Source: an uncultured Lentisphaeria bacterium (GTDB lineage: Bacteria > Verrucomicrobiota > Lentisphaeria > Victivallales > Victivallaceae). From it: 64,000 nt of DNA. The stretch lies in NCBI GenBank assembly GCA_903863035.1, contig CAIPAT010000464.1, forward strand, positions 1 through 64,000, in the 5' to 3' direction. Below are positions 36,440 through 45,490 of this stretch, piece by piece (the stretch's first letter is position 1; the number at the start of each line of letters is the position of its first letter). A model generated the notes under the pieces. It was not told the DNA's origin. It saw nothing but the letters and a program-made list of their open reading frames with translations, and made no database searches. The position numbers were made by a program, and so were the translations under genes.

Positions 36440-37840
36440 TCAACTTTTCCGGCGGAAACGCGCGGCGAACATCGCGTCGCAGTTGCCGTCCCAGGGGAAC
36501 ACCTGGACGGTGCCGTCAGTTTGCTCGCCATTCATCGGATTGGAGAAACTCTCAAGCGTGTATTCCGGATTTTCCGCCAGAAACTTTTCGACTACACCGG
36601 TATTTTCGCCGGCGAAGATCGAACAGGTGGCATAAACCAGCACTCCGCCTTTTTTCACTCCGGATGAAGCATTGGTCAGGATGCGGAGCTGAAGTTCCGC
36701 CATTTCAGTGATTTCATCTTGAGATGTAGTCCAGCGGGCGTCGGGATTGCGCCGCCAGGTGCCGGAGCAGCTGCAGGGCGAATCTACCAGCACCCCGTCA
36801 AAATTTTCCTGCTGTTTCTTGCGCAGCGCTTTGCCGTCCCATTCCTTGCACATGATATTCGGGAAGCTGGCGCGGCGGGCTCGTTTGCGCAGATCGTCAA
36901 GTTTGTATTCGCGGATATCGGTGGCAATGACACTGCCTTTGCGCTGCATAATATCGGCAAGCTGAAGAGTTTTGCCGCCGGCTCCGGCACAGGCGTCCCA
37001 CCATCTTTCGCCGGGTTTCGGCGAGCAGGTGAGCCCGATGACCTGGGAGGCCAGATCCTGCACCTCAAACAGACCGTTGCGGAACTCTTCAAGCGAATAT
37101 AAATTCACCTTGGCGTTTTCCACGCAAATAGCCTGCTGTATATTCGAATGGCGCTGAATGCTCAAGCCGTGATTCTTCAATTTTCTGATCAGATTGTCGA
37201 TATCGTCACATTGAGCGCGGAGCCACATCGGCGGACGCTGCTGAAACCATTTGATCAGTTCAAGATTATTGACGCCCTGCGGCAGAAACGGATAAACCCA
37301 TTCCGGCAGCAATTCTTCAACGCTGGCAGGAGTGACATTCTTGAAATCAGCGGCCTGGGCGAGTGCGGCGATAACTCCGGGAATCAGCAGATCAAGGCTG
37401 CTGTAACGGTCAAGGCCGGAACGGCGCAAGTTGCTGAACTCGAAATTCAGTTCATCTTCCCACACGGCGGCGGCCTCTGGCAGTTCGCGGCGCTCCAGAA
37501 TCCAGGCTCCTAGAAAAATGGCGGCAAATGTTTTATCCGGAATATCCCATGCCGGGTTGTGGGTTTGGATTTCTATTTCCACATGCTTTTTCTCCAATTC
37601 TTCCAGCAATGCCGGTTTCAGCAGCTTGCGGAGGACGCCCCACCAACGGAAGACCGCGAAAATCGATTCGCTGATCAACTGCCGGTCCCGTGAACCGTAT
37701 TTATGGTTGGAACGTAAAAAAGCGGAAAGTATCCGGTCGGCCGGCCGGTGTTCGATTAATACCGACTGGAATACTTCCGTCAGCGCGTCACGGCAGGCTC
37801 TGGCCTGGGATTTGAGTCTTAATGTTGGAATCTGCGACAT
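36440..37840 (-). CDS. RsmB/NOP-family RNA cytosine-C5 methyltransferase
   Basis: The 466-residue protein has an N-terminal helical NusB-like region (about 10-150) and a SAM-dependent methyltransferase domain. The SAM site is WWDACAGAGGKT (280-291), the PC motif is VDSPCSCSG (352-360, Cys356) and the catalytic TC motif is YATCSI (403-408, Cys406). It methylates C5 of a cytosine in rRNA or tRNA. It could be RsmB, but the spacing is that of the wider NOP2/Sun group, so no exact target is claimed. The gene is isolated between two inverted repeat regions. Confidence 0.9.
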   Translation of the reverse strand: MSQIPTLRLKSQARACRDALTEVFQSVLIEHRPADRILSAFLRSNHKYGSRDRQLISESIFAVFRWWGVLRKLLKPALLEELEKKHVEIEIQTHNPAWDIPDKTFAAIFLGAWILERRELPEAAAVWEDELNFEFSNLRRSGLDRYSSLDLLIPGVIAALAQAADFKNVTPASVEELLPEWVYPFLPQGVNNLELIKWFQQRPPMWLRAQCDDIDNLIRKLKNHGLSIQRHSNIQQAICVENAKVNLYSLEEFRNGLFEVQDLASQVIGLTCSPKPGERWWDACAGAGGKTLQLADIMQRKGSVIATDIREYKLDDLRKRARRASFPNIMCKEWDGKALRKKQQENFDGVLVDSPCSCSGTWRRNPDARWTTSQDEITEMAELQLRILTNASSGVKKGGVLVYATCSIFAGENTGVVEKFLAENPEYTLESFSNPMNGEQTDGTVQVFPWDGNCDAMFAARFRRKS

Positions 37841-37951
37841 TATATAAAGCTATCCTGTTCAAAATTTTAAATCGTAAAACGTCCTTTAAAAGATAGCCTC
37901 TTTATGCCAAAATTACAGAGTAAGTTTGAAAATGTTCCGGTTTTAGCCAAA

Positions 37952-38109
37952 CTGGATTATTCATAAAATAAGGATGAAAGACGAAAATATGCTCAAAAAG
38001 AAAGATTTTGGCGATGCCGCAGTCGTAGCAGCGCTACGGCGAGGACATCGGCAAAGACTTTACTTTGAGCAGATTGCAGTATTTCGCCATAAGTTTATGA
38101 ATTATTCAG
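37952..38109. repeat. 158-nt nested inverted-repeat element
   Basis: Outer arms 37952-37967 and 38094-38109 pair with 14 of 16 matches. Middle arms 37990-38016 and 38046-38071 form a long imperfect stem (TGCTCAAA / TTTGAGCA, then CGATG / CATCG). The centre CGTAGC-AGC-GCTACG makes a small perfect hairpin. The whole could be a MITE-like unit or a structured RNA. It contains no gene. Confidence 0.6.
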
Positions 38110-38209
38110 GTTAAACTTGATCTAATAGAAATTCTATTTTAACAGGGATATACAGGAATCTGGAAGTTCTAAAATTCTAAAGTGCGGGAATTCTAAAGTG
38201 CGGGAAGAC

Positions 38210-38640
38210 TTGGAGACACGAAAAAAGGCCAATACAGTCTCCTCATGAAGAACATGAAGGGAGTGAAGTTAAAACCCGGGAGCGCCGGTCGTCTGAACGG
38301 GATTCCTGGGTAGGGTCAGCCGTCCCGGCAGACCGTCTTTATGTTTCTACCACGAAAAGCTTAGCGCGGCATAGCCGCAACCAAAAGAAACTGTTAAATA
38401 CACCTTAACCACGAAAGGCATCCCGCAGTCGCTGGACTAACCTTAGAGTTAGCAGGACACGAAAAAGAACAAATACACTTCATCCCGCAGGCGCGGGAGC
38501 ATGAAGTGAATGAAGCTAAACCCTGGGAACGCCGCTCGCCGCAGCGGCTTTATGCCTTTCGCCTTTGGCGACCAATCCCGCGACTGCGGGACCGTTGGAT
38601 CACGCCAGGCGGGCGCCGGTGGCAAGTAATGGGAAACAAT
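38210..38640. repeat. Inverted copy of the dispersed repeat region
   Basis: The gap 37841-38817 has no supported gene. The stretch 38521-38624 is the inverted counterpart of 36061-36170, including GCCGCTCGCCGCAGCGGC, CCAATCCCGCGACTGCGGGA and GTTGGATCACGCC. Hairpins TCCCGCAGGCGCGGGA (38483-38498) and TCCCGCGACTGCGGGA (38576-38591) are present, as is GCGCGGCATAGCCGCAACC near 38366-38384. It flanks the methyltransferase gene on the other side. Confidence 0.75.
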
Positions 38641-38817
38641 TATTTGTTTGCACCTTAGCGGGATCTGTCCACTTTATTATCATTTTTTAATGCATATGTT
38701 AAATTTGTAATTACGCACCAAGGCAATTGACTCATTTTTTCTGAATTTAGTTTACGCAATATCGATTCGACTTTCAAGAGTAACCAGATATTTTCCCATA
38801 TCCACTGTATACCAGAT

Positions 38818-39636
38818 TTAATTAGTGCAAGTAAGTTTTCCAGCCGGCAGCTCAAGAGAATTATCCCCAACCTCCAGCCAGACCGACAGCACACTGGGAT
38901 TGAATACCATCGAACAGTCAGCCGAAAAGCGCAGCCGCTGCAAGGCTTCAACGTAATCAAAGATTTCAATATTGGTTGCGAACCAGATGGAAGCCGTAGT
39001 TGCCTGCATCATTTCACTGAAGCTTTCGATAATTTTCCAGTTATTGAGGCGTTCAAATTCAAACGAGTGTCCCCAGGCATAAAACAGGGAAAACGGATGC
39101 TTGCCGGCAATAAATTTTTCTGCCATAGGGAGGAAGTCATCATCTGCATGGCGGCATGTCGGGTTCCAGGCCAGCCAATTTTCCGGCAGCGTCCATTGTC
39201 TGCCGCTAAAGGTGGTTCGCGAATAGGCAATACCAAGCATAGCGGCAATTTCACGGGCGGTCTGATTATGCATTCCCATGGAATAGGAAAGCCCGCGTAC
39301 CGGATAGTTCACGATACTTTCCAGCTTAAGCCGGTCAGCTAATATTTCATGAATTATTTTTGCAGGCGGGACACGGTCAATAAAGGGGTGATTATAGAAA
39401 TGGCAGGCTACTTCATGGCCGGCATAAAGGCCTTTAACTTCATCTGCCGCGATCCGGTTGCCCTTGTCCAATCCGCCGGAATTGATATGGAAAGTACTTT
39501 TAAGGCCGTAACGGTTAAATATAGCAACCAGTTGCCGGTCATCCACCGCTCCGTCGTCATAGCTTAAGGTCACTGCCTTGCTTCTGCCGCCAGGGAAAAG
39601 ATAATGGACAGGAACATTTGTTAATGCATTCAACAT
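38818..39636 (-). CDS. Polysaccharide deacetylase-like protein
   Basis: From ATG 39636 the protein has 272 residues and no signal peptide. It has the NodB motif 1 as TLSYDDG (23-29, Asp27-Asp28) and motif 2 as HFYNH (79-83), which supply the catalytic base and the metal ligands of carbohydrate esterase family 4. It would deacetylate an amino sugar or acetylated sugar in the cytoplasm. The C-terminal 60 residues are a beta-rich extension. The frame is open upstream to 39768 but that part overlaps the preceding gene, so the ATG 4 bp after that stop is chosen. It is the last gene of the 11-gene operon. Confidence 0.85.
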   Translation of the reverse strand: MLNALTNVPVHYLFPGGRSKAVTLSYDDGAVDDRQLVAIFNRYGLKSTFHINSGGLDKGNRIAADEVKGLYAGHEVACHFYNHPFIDRVPPAKIIHEILADRLKLESIVNYPVRGLSYSMGMHNQTAREIAAMLGIAYSRTTFSGRQWTLPENWLAWNPTCRHADDDFLPMAEKFIAGKHPFSLFYAWGHSFEFERLNNWKIIESFSEMMQATTASIWFATNIEIFDYVEALQRLRFSADCSMVFNPSVLSVWLEVGDNSLELPAGKLTCTN

Positions 39637-39640
39637 TTTA

Positions 39641-41515
39641 TTATTTGCCCCCGGCAATTTGCTTCTTAAGTTCCATGTAGTCCATGGTGCGGAAATAGAC
39701 TTGATTGGCGCGCCACGGTTCCAGGGTATCATAACGCTGACAATTTCGCAGCGAACGGCTGAAATCAATGGATGAAGTTGGAAGCTCCAGCATATCCTCC
39801 CGCTGTTTTTCTGTTGCTTGAATTGCCTTGTCCATTAATATCATCATCTCCGCTACCAACCGCCCGGTTGAATCTGCATTATCCGGATTCTGCCAGGCGT
39901 AATAACGCATGGCTGCGCGACAGGCGTAATAATATTCCTCGGCTTGATGGCGGCATAATCTGGCGCTGACCACAATCCAGTTCAGCTCCCCTTGAACCTC
40001 TATTGCAATCTGACTTTTTACAGATTCTAAAAGTTCAATAGCCCGGTCGCAATTGGCCAGCCAGCGGTCAATCAGCGTGAACGGATCAATGCCGGAGGTA
40101 AACAACTTGCCGATCATAGTTTCATCCCAATGATGTTTGCTGAAATATTTAACATAATCCGCCAACTGGCCGACATCTCCCCGGATCCAGTCATCCACTA
40201 CACGCCCGATTTTAGCCTGCGGCATGGATACAGGATGAATCATACTGAATGTATAGCCTTCGCCTCCGAGTATGACTAACTTGGTAATATTGAGCACAAA
40301 ATCGCTATATAGTTCAACCGCTTCCCGGATGACTGACGCAGCGTTCCCAAATTTATTTTTATAAGCGGAGCCCGGGTTATATGAGGATTCCGGATGTTGT
40401 ATGGCATTGGCGAAACATTCAAGGTTCAAATGCTGGAGGAAGCCCGGGATGCCGGCAGTTCCCCAGTCATTGTTTTGATGCGACACCAGAGAACTCACTC
40501 CCAGATCACGACAGGTCTGAACCAGTTTTTCAAAATAATCCGGGCGATGCCATTGCACCGGACCGGCATTTTCGCCCCAGAGTTCCTTTGAAACCCACAT
40601 CTCATAACCATCGTCTATCCATTCTTTGATAATCGGATCAGGTCCGGTATCAACACAGTCAAACCAGTGATATTTAGACATGTACGGCAGATCTTTTGGA
40701 TAGAAGTCAGCTTTGGTCTTACCTTCAGGAAAGTCTCCTTTAATATACCACAGCCGCATGACTCCAAGTTTCTTGTGCTCTTTCATGTTTTGATTGAACG
40801 CATGGGTGAAATCACCGGTTACTTCATGGCAGCGTTTGTTTCTGCCCGCAAACAAATCTTTGACCGGACGGTCGGACAAGCCTGTACACGCTTCGCAAAG
40901 GCAGAACTGGTTTTCCCCGGGTGTCTGGAGCAACCCGTGGAGTTCAGGAAATTTGGAGAAGAGTTCATCCCAGCAGCTCAGCATGAATTGCTTATATACC
41001 GGTTCCCGCCAGCACAGGTTGCCGTAAAGCACGCCTAAACGGTCGGCAATTGCGCGGACGTTACCCATATCCATTGGATCAACAAGCATGCGGTCGCCGT
41101 TGAGACGCCATTTACGATGCAGTTCGTCATGGTGTTCGACGAATTTCTTTGGCGCCATAAAATTGTACTGATGAAGCATTATCTTTATTCCGGCATTTAC
41201 GGCATAATCAAGAATGGCTTTTACTGTTTGCTGATTGCGGTGGACAAAATCCGGGCTGAATGTCCTGGCTTCCGGGAATTTGTCAAAATCCAAGAGGTAA
41301 TGATATCCCCAACCAAGGAGGACACGATCTTTGAAGTGCGGTTGTATTTGAGTGATGATCAGATTAAAACCTTTATCACGGTGGTAATCAATAATTTTTT
41401 TCCAGGCAGCTACGGTGTCCATGCCGTAAATTTCATATCCCGCCCATGGTCCTGGCATCGGTTCCAGCAGAGAAGGCGAATGCCACCAGCTTCCATTGTA
41501 TTCAAATTGTTTCAT
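39641..41515 (-). CDS. Cytoplasmic TIM-barrel protein, glycosidase-like, unknown substrate
   Basis: The 624-residue protein has no signal peptide. Its central region shows barrel-like strands (GFNLIITQIQPHF, NAGIKIMLHQYNF, GVMRLWYIKGDF, VSSLVSHQNNDWG) and a CxCxxC cluster (Cys205, Cys207, Cys210) in FCLCEACTG, reminiscent of the DUF4838 alpha-glucuronidase-like group. The last 200 residues are helical, as in GH20, GH67 or GH84 relatives. I cannot name a family with certainty. GGGAAA precedes the ATG. It sits 11 bp after a URO-D-like gene and 4 bp before the deacetylase, so it belongs to the cytoplasmic arm of the locus. Confidence 0.6.
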   Translation of the reverse strand: MKQFEYNGSWWHSPSLLEPMPGPWAGYEIYGMDTVAAWKKIIDYHRDKGFNLIITQIQPHFKDRVLLGWGYHYLLDFDKFPEARTFSPDFVHRNQQTVKAILDYAVNAGIKIMLHQYNFMAPKKFVEHHDELHRKWRLNGDRMLVDPMDMGNVRAIADRLGVLYGNLCWREPVYKQFMLSCWDELFSKFPELHGLLQTPGENQFCLCEACTGLSDRPVKDLFAGRNKRCHEVTGDFTHAFNQNMKEHKKLGVMRLWYIKGDFPEGKTKADFYPKDLPYMSKYHWFDCVDTGPDPIIKEWIDDGYEMWVSKELWGENAGPVQWHRPDYFEKLVQTCRDLGVSSLVSHQNNDWGTAGIPGFLQHLNLECFANAIQHPESSYNPGSAYKNKFGNAASVIREAVELYSDFVLNITKLVILGGEGYTFSMIHPVSMPQAKIGRVVDDWIRGDVGQLADYVKYFSKHHWDETMIGKLFTSGIDPFTLIDRWLANCDRAIELLESVKSQIAIEVQGELNWIVVSARLCRHQAEEYYYACRAAMRYYAWQNPDNADSTGRLVAEMMILMDKAIQATEKQREDMLELPTSSIDFSRSLRNCQRYDTLEPWRANQVYFRTMDYMELKKQIAGGK

Positions 41516-41526
41516 GATTTCCCTTT

Positions 41527-42582
41527 CTATTGCAATTGAGCTATTTTCTTTTCGACCGCAGATATTTCTTCACGAGTATTGCATTTTACGGCAACAATAA
41601 ATTTACCGGTTGCCCAGCGGTCCGCCTCCTTGAGGAACTCCGCCGCCAGGGCAATAAACTGAATCGGCAGTTTACGCGAAGAAATAATGATTTCCTCTTC
41701 CATTTCCAGACCAAGATGTTTTGTGTTGAAATCGCGGTTCAAGAACTGCACCGAAAGTTCTGGTATTGATGCCCAGTTGTCAATCTGGTGTCTTCCCAGT
41801 TCATGATGATGCAGATATCCGCCACCCCAGGACTTAACAATCTGCCCGGTGTATCGGATTCCAAATTTGGCGAGATGTTCGGGAGAAATCATGTCTCCGG
41901 CATCACAGGAAAGATAGTTCCCGGCCGGAATCCACATGCCGGCCAATGCACAGCCGGGCAGCGGAAAATTACGCATAGTGCTGGCGTGCAAATATGTTTC
42001 CAGCTCAACAATCGCCCCGGTGCAACGCCGCAGCAGTTCGTGCAGTTCTTCCTGATATAATTCCAGGTCAAGAAATAAATCATTGCCCCGATACTGATTG
42101 GCCATATCCAGCGGGTCGAAGTGCGTAAACGGCAGAATTCCGTAGCTGCCATCGTAATCTTCCAGAAAGGCTTCCAATATCCAGCGCTGCGCCTTGAACC
42201 ATGGATTCTCCGGATCAAAGCAGACGCGGCTGATACTGGCATCGCTCCAGTCAAATTGCATAGCCGTCAGATAATTGGTCTCTGCTTCGAGGGTCAAATC
42301 TGAATCCTTCAGCAACGCCGCAGCCACCATCCCGGTACCGGCAAGCACCTGAATTGAAGGGATGAAATCGTCCTGAAATCCTTCCGAAAGCTTCCAGTAT
42401 TCCCTGAAAAACGCCAGTTTGCGGCGGGCATAAGCTTTTACCGGCGCTTCGTTCTTCCAATCTACACCGGTCAATTTAGGCATGCGTTCAAAAATATCGG
42501 AATCCGGGACTATATGAACCATAAGCCCATTCCTGCATTGGTAGAAGTCTTTATAATTTTCAATTTTCTTTAAAATATTCAT
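41527..42582 (-). CDS. URO-D-like protein lacking the H-x-C zinc motif
   Basis: The 351-residue protein has the overall pattern of the uroporphyrinogen decarboxylase/MtaA superfamily: a helical start, ILPFTHFDPLDMAN, and SPEHLAKFGIRYTGQIVKSWGGGYLHHHELG at the C-terminal barrel strand. In MtaA-type methyltransferases this last strand has H-x-C, a zinc site; here it reads HHHE with no Cys. True decarboxylation of a porphyrin is unlikely given the operon context and missing arginine motifs. Possible roles are methyl transfer or a non-catalytic function. AGGTG precedes the ATG. Confidence 0.7.
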   Translation of the reverse strand: MNILKKIENYKDFYQCRNGLMVHIVPDSDIFERMPKLTGVDWKNEAPVKAYARRKLAFFREYWKLSEGFQDDFIPSIQVLAGTGMVAAALLKDSDLTLEAETNYLTAMQFDWSDASISRVCFDPENPWFKAQRWILEAFLEDYDGSYGILPFTHFDPLDMANQYRGNDLFLDLELYQEELHELLRRCTGAIVELETYLHASTMRNFPLPGCALAGMWIPAGNYLSCDAGDMISPEHLAKFGIRYTGQIVKSWGGGYLHHHELGRHQIDNWASIPELSVQFLNRDFNTKHLGLEMEEEIIISSRKLPIQFIALAAEFLKEADRWATGKFIVAVKCNTREEISAVEKKIAQLQ

Positions 42583-42590
42583 AATTGCAC

Positions 42591-44372
42591 CTATGCTTTG
42601 ACCAGCCAGGCCGCATTGCTTCCCTGGATGGTTATTTTCAATGTTTCGCCGGTAACAACCGCTTTGTTTCCAGACCAGACGTCAATCCAATCCGCGGCTT
42701 CGCGCAACCGGGGATAGCGTACCAGCGGGAAAATCAATTCCCGTGTTTTGTCATCCCAGTTGATGATTGCCAGCGCCGGCTTTTCTCCATCGCGCATCCA
42801 AAGTTCAGGCAGCGGATTATCCATCATATCAAGCGGTTGTGCAGCATTACTGGAGTGATGTTCAATGGCTTTGCGCAAAAGCAGAAGCCCGTCCGGATTC
42901 AGCTTGTCGAGATGGTCGGCCAGCGTCAAAGCGCCACCAGCCATCGCCACCAGAGTTGCCCAGATGCAAGGTTCTCCGACAGAATTCCACACCGGACCGG
43001 TCCGCGAACCGAACATATCCGCGATATTAACCGGATGGAACGGATTGAGCTGTTTGTCCCCGGATGTGGCTTTGCCGCGAACCATCAGAAAATCCGGATC
43101 ATTGCGGAACAGGCGGTTGTTCATCCAGTATCGTCCTGCCAGAAACGGCGCCAGCAGTTTTACGGTGGAGTGATAAGTGGAAATATCTCCGCCGATACGC
43201 ATGGCGTCCACAATGCCGATTCCGGCCTCCGGTGGACAGCCGCATCCCAGTAAATAACTACCGTCGCCAATAGCGTTACGGATGATTTCCAGGCCGCGCC
43301 GCACAATTCCCATACGCCCAATTTTTTCGTCATGGAATTTTCTTTCCGAGGCTTTTGAATGCGTAATCAGATAATGGAGAAAATCCAGTTTGAAATAACG
43401 GAAGCCTTCGGTGTAAAGATTGTGAAATGTGTTGAAAATAAACTTCTCTCCGGCTGGAGAAGTTGGATCAACCCAGCCGGTGCCGCCGCCCGCCCAGTCA
43501 TCAAGTACGACATCGCCTTTTAGATCGGCCGCCAGAATTTCCGGAGTTCGCATGAACGTGTTGGTATGATAGCTCACTTCGTAAGGCGAAACCCAGATGC
43601 CCGGTGTAAGTCCCGCTTCACGTATCAACCCGGCTGCTTCGGCCATACCGCCAGGGAAACGTCCGTTGGCCCGCCAGTCGCCAAAATTGATATACCACCC
43701 CATATCAATGACCACGTTTTTGACCGGTTGCGCAGCGGTTTTATTATATTGTTGAATTGCCGCAAGATTGTCTTTTAAATCACTAAGCTCAAAACCTGAA
43801 AAGTAATAGTCCCAGCTGTTCCATGACAATTCAACTTCCGGCAGATGACGCCCCGGAGTCAATACCGCGCAGCGTTTGCCGAACTCTTCCAGCAGTAAAA
43901 TCGGATCGGCACCTGATAGATGCAGCAAATTGTCGGAAATAAGTGTTTCGCCGGCTTCGATCTGCCGGTCAAATTTGGAAACCGCCTCGAAAATTCCGTT
44001 TCTTACCCGCAGTTCACTGCGGTGATTGACCGGCGTCAGAAAACCGAAAAAATGGAAATTACGTCTTTCTGAATCGCCGATGATGGTCCACCAGTGACTT
44101 ACCGGTTCCGGCGTTTTGGGCAGGCGTTTAGCCGGATCAATCCAGGTCAGGCCTGCCGAGCCGTTGTTGATGTTTTCTGAGTTGACAAAAAGCCGCATTG
44201 ATTCCGGATTGCCCAGGACACTCAAACTCTGGCGGAAGACTACCAGTTCAACATCATGATTATTGCAGGAGCTCTGCCAGATAATTTGACGGGTATCTTT
44301 TTCAGTCAGAAGCTTAACACCTTCTGATTCAAATTTGCCGCCGGTCATAATTCCATAAGAGTTCATATCCAT
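42591..44372 (-). CDS. GH36-type alpha-galactosidase
   Basis: The 593-residue protein has no signal peptide. The N-terminal beta-sandwich (to about 180) is followed by a GH36 barrel: NVVIDMGWY (219-227), GLTPGIWVSPYE, RYFKLDFLHY with nucleophile Asp330, CGCPPEAGIG and DAMRIGGDIS with acid/base Asp396. The final 90 residues are the usual C-terminal sheet. It should hydrolyse terminal alpha-galactosides of imported oligosaccharides. It lies between two URO-D-like genes with gaps of 17 and 8 bp. The family call is firm; alpha-N-acetylgalactosaminidase activity is also possible. Confidence 0.9.
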   Translation of the reverse strand: MDMNSYGIMTGGKFESEGVKLLTEKDTRQIIWQSSCNNHDVELVVFRQSLSVLGNPESMRLFVNSENINNGSAGLTWIDPAKRLPKTPEPVSHWWTIIGDSERRNFHFFGFLTPVNHRSELRVRNGIFEAVSKFDRQIEAGETLISDNLLHLSGADPILLLEEFGKRCAVLTPGRHLPEVELSWNSWDYYFSGFELSDLKDNLAAIQQYNKTAAQPVKNVVIDMGWYINFGDWRANGRFPGGMAEAAGLIREAGLTPGIWVSPYEVSYHTNTFMRTPEILAADLKGDVVLDDWAGGGTGWVDPTSPAGEKFIFNTFHNLYTEGFRYFKLDFLHYLITHSKASERKFHDEKIGRMGIVRRGLEIIRNAIGDGSYLLGCGCPPEAGIGIVDAMRIGGDISTYHSTVKLLAPFLAGRYWMNNRLFRNDPDFLMVRGKATSGDKQLNPFHPVNIADMFGSRTGPVWNSVGEPCIWATLVAMAGGALTLADHLDKLNPDGLLLLRKAIEHHSSNAAQPLDMMDNPLPELWMRDGEKPALAIINWDDKTRELIFPLVRYPRLREAADWIDVWSGNKAVVTGETLKITIQGSNAAWLVKA

Positions 44373-44389
44373 GTCTTATTATTTCCTGA

Positions 44390-45490
44390 TTAATGTGAAT
44401 AAATATTTACAGCTTCAACCATTGCCCGGATATTTTCAGGTGGAGTGCCGGTCAGTATTGAACAGGCTCCACCCATTAAGTGACGATAGCCTTTAACTGC
44501 ATTAAGCACATTGAGCGTTTGTTGTCTTATTTCCGCCGGTGTCGCTTTCTGCAGGAACTCAAGACGCAAGTTCCCCTTCATAATAATATCTTTCGAAAGC
44601 TCACTCCTGAACGCCGCAAGATCATCAATGTCGCCGACCGGAGATGAATCCATACCCTCGAGAATATGCGGCTTTATGGATTGATAAAATCCTTTTTCGA
44701 ACAATCCCTTCATTTTTCCACATTCGTGCAAATAAAGGTATCCTCCAGATTTATCGCACAAGTCCCGATAACCTTTGCAGTACGGCAATGCGTATTCCAT
44801 GAGCAAATCAGGGCCGATTATGCCGTGGGTTGCGGTGAAAAACAGCTTCACCCCGGCCTCCAGTCCCATTTGTATCATTTTACAGCCGATTAGATATGCA
44901 CCATCAAATATTTCACGCATCTTGTCAGGATGGTCAAACAGATCATAAATCAAGCGTGAGTCTTCTGTAAACCCGAACAAGAGATGCGGCAGCGGGACAT
45001 TGAAATAAACCACCGCCCTGTCGCCTATCTGAGTGACAAACTGCCTCAACTTCTCTTTGGATGCCTGATATTTGGATTCAAAATTTTCATATAAAGAAGG
45101 CAGTATTTCATAACCGTTTTTCTCATCAATCAAATATTTCGACATGCCATTGGCGGGGCCTCTGACGATTTCCTCATATAAGTGCTCATTGCCCCCAGGA
45201 TACAACCTTCGCCAGACTTCTTCATTCCCCCCGGATTTAAACAATTCCCAATGACTGCCAAAAACATGCAAGTCTCCGCAAAGCACACATATAATCGGCA
45301 CTATTCCGGCAGCGTCACTGTAATCCAGAATATCTTCGACCGCGTGTTCATCGAAAATAGTCAAGGGGATCTGCGCCCTTCCTTTCCATTGGCTCGCCAC
45401 GTAAGTTCCAAAAATGGGAGCTGTCAGAGTCATGGGTGATTCAGCAGCCCCTGACATAAAGGCATAGAATTTATCTCTATTTGAATTCAT
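44390..45490 (-). CDS. URO-D-like methyltransferase with full MtaA-type zinc motif
   Basis: The 366-residue protein belongs to the URO-D/MtaA superfamily. It has His255-x-Cys257 (LHECG) and a later Cys342 in GGACSILTGTPPENI, which together match the H-x-C-xn-C zinc site of corrinoid:coenzyme M-type methyltransferases. So transfer of a methyl group to or from a thiol or corrinoid is the most concrete prediction among the five URO-D-like proteins of the window. No corrinoid protein is encoded nearby. The ATG overlaps the end of the GH28-like gene by 14 bp and has a strong GGGGGAAAG. Confidence 0.8.
   Translation of the reverse strand: MNSNRDKFYAFMSGAAESPMTLTAPIFGTYVASQWKGRAQIPLTIFDEHAVEDILDYSDAAGIVPIICVLCGDLHVFGSHWELFKSGGNEEVWRRLYPGGNEHLYEEIVRGPANGMSKYLIDEKNGYEILPSLYENFESKYQASKEKLRQFVTQIGDRAVVYFNVPLPHLLFGFTEDSRLIYDLFDHPDKMREIFDGAYLIGCKMIQMGLEAGVKLFFTATHGIIGPDLLMEYALPYCKGYRDLCDKSGGYLYLHECGKMKGLFEKGFYQSIKPHILEGMDSSPVGDIDDLAAFRSELSKDIIMKGNLRLEFLQKATPAEIRQQTLNVLNAVKGYRHLMGGACSILTGTPPENIRAMVEAVNIYSH

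Noticed and set aside
35564-36635. Several overlapping plus-strand frames of 60-160 residues
   Set aside because: They coincide with dispersed repeats and palindromes; similar peptides appear in more than one frame because the repeats recur.
35522-38640. CRISPR array
   Set aside because: Repeats are dispersed and differ in spacing and orientation, without regular spacers; no cas genes are present.
38655-38969. A 104-residue minus-strand frame
   Set aside because: It overlaps the end of the deacetylase gene in another frame and runs into repeat DNA; no supporting signal.
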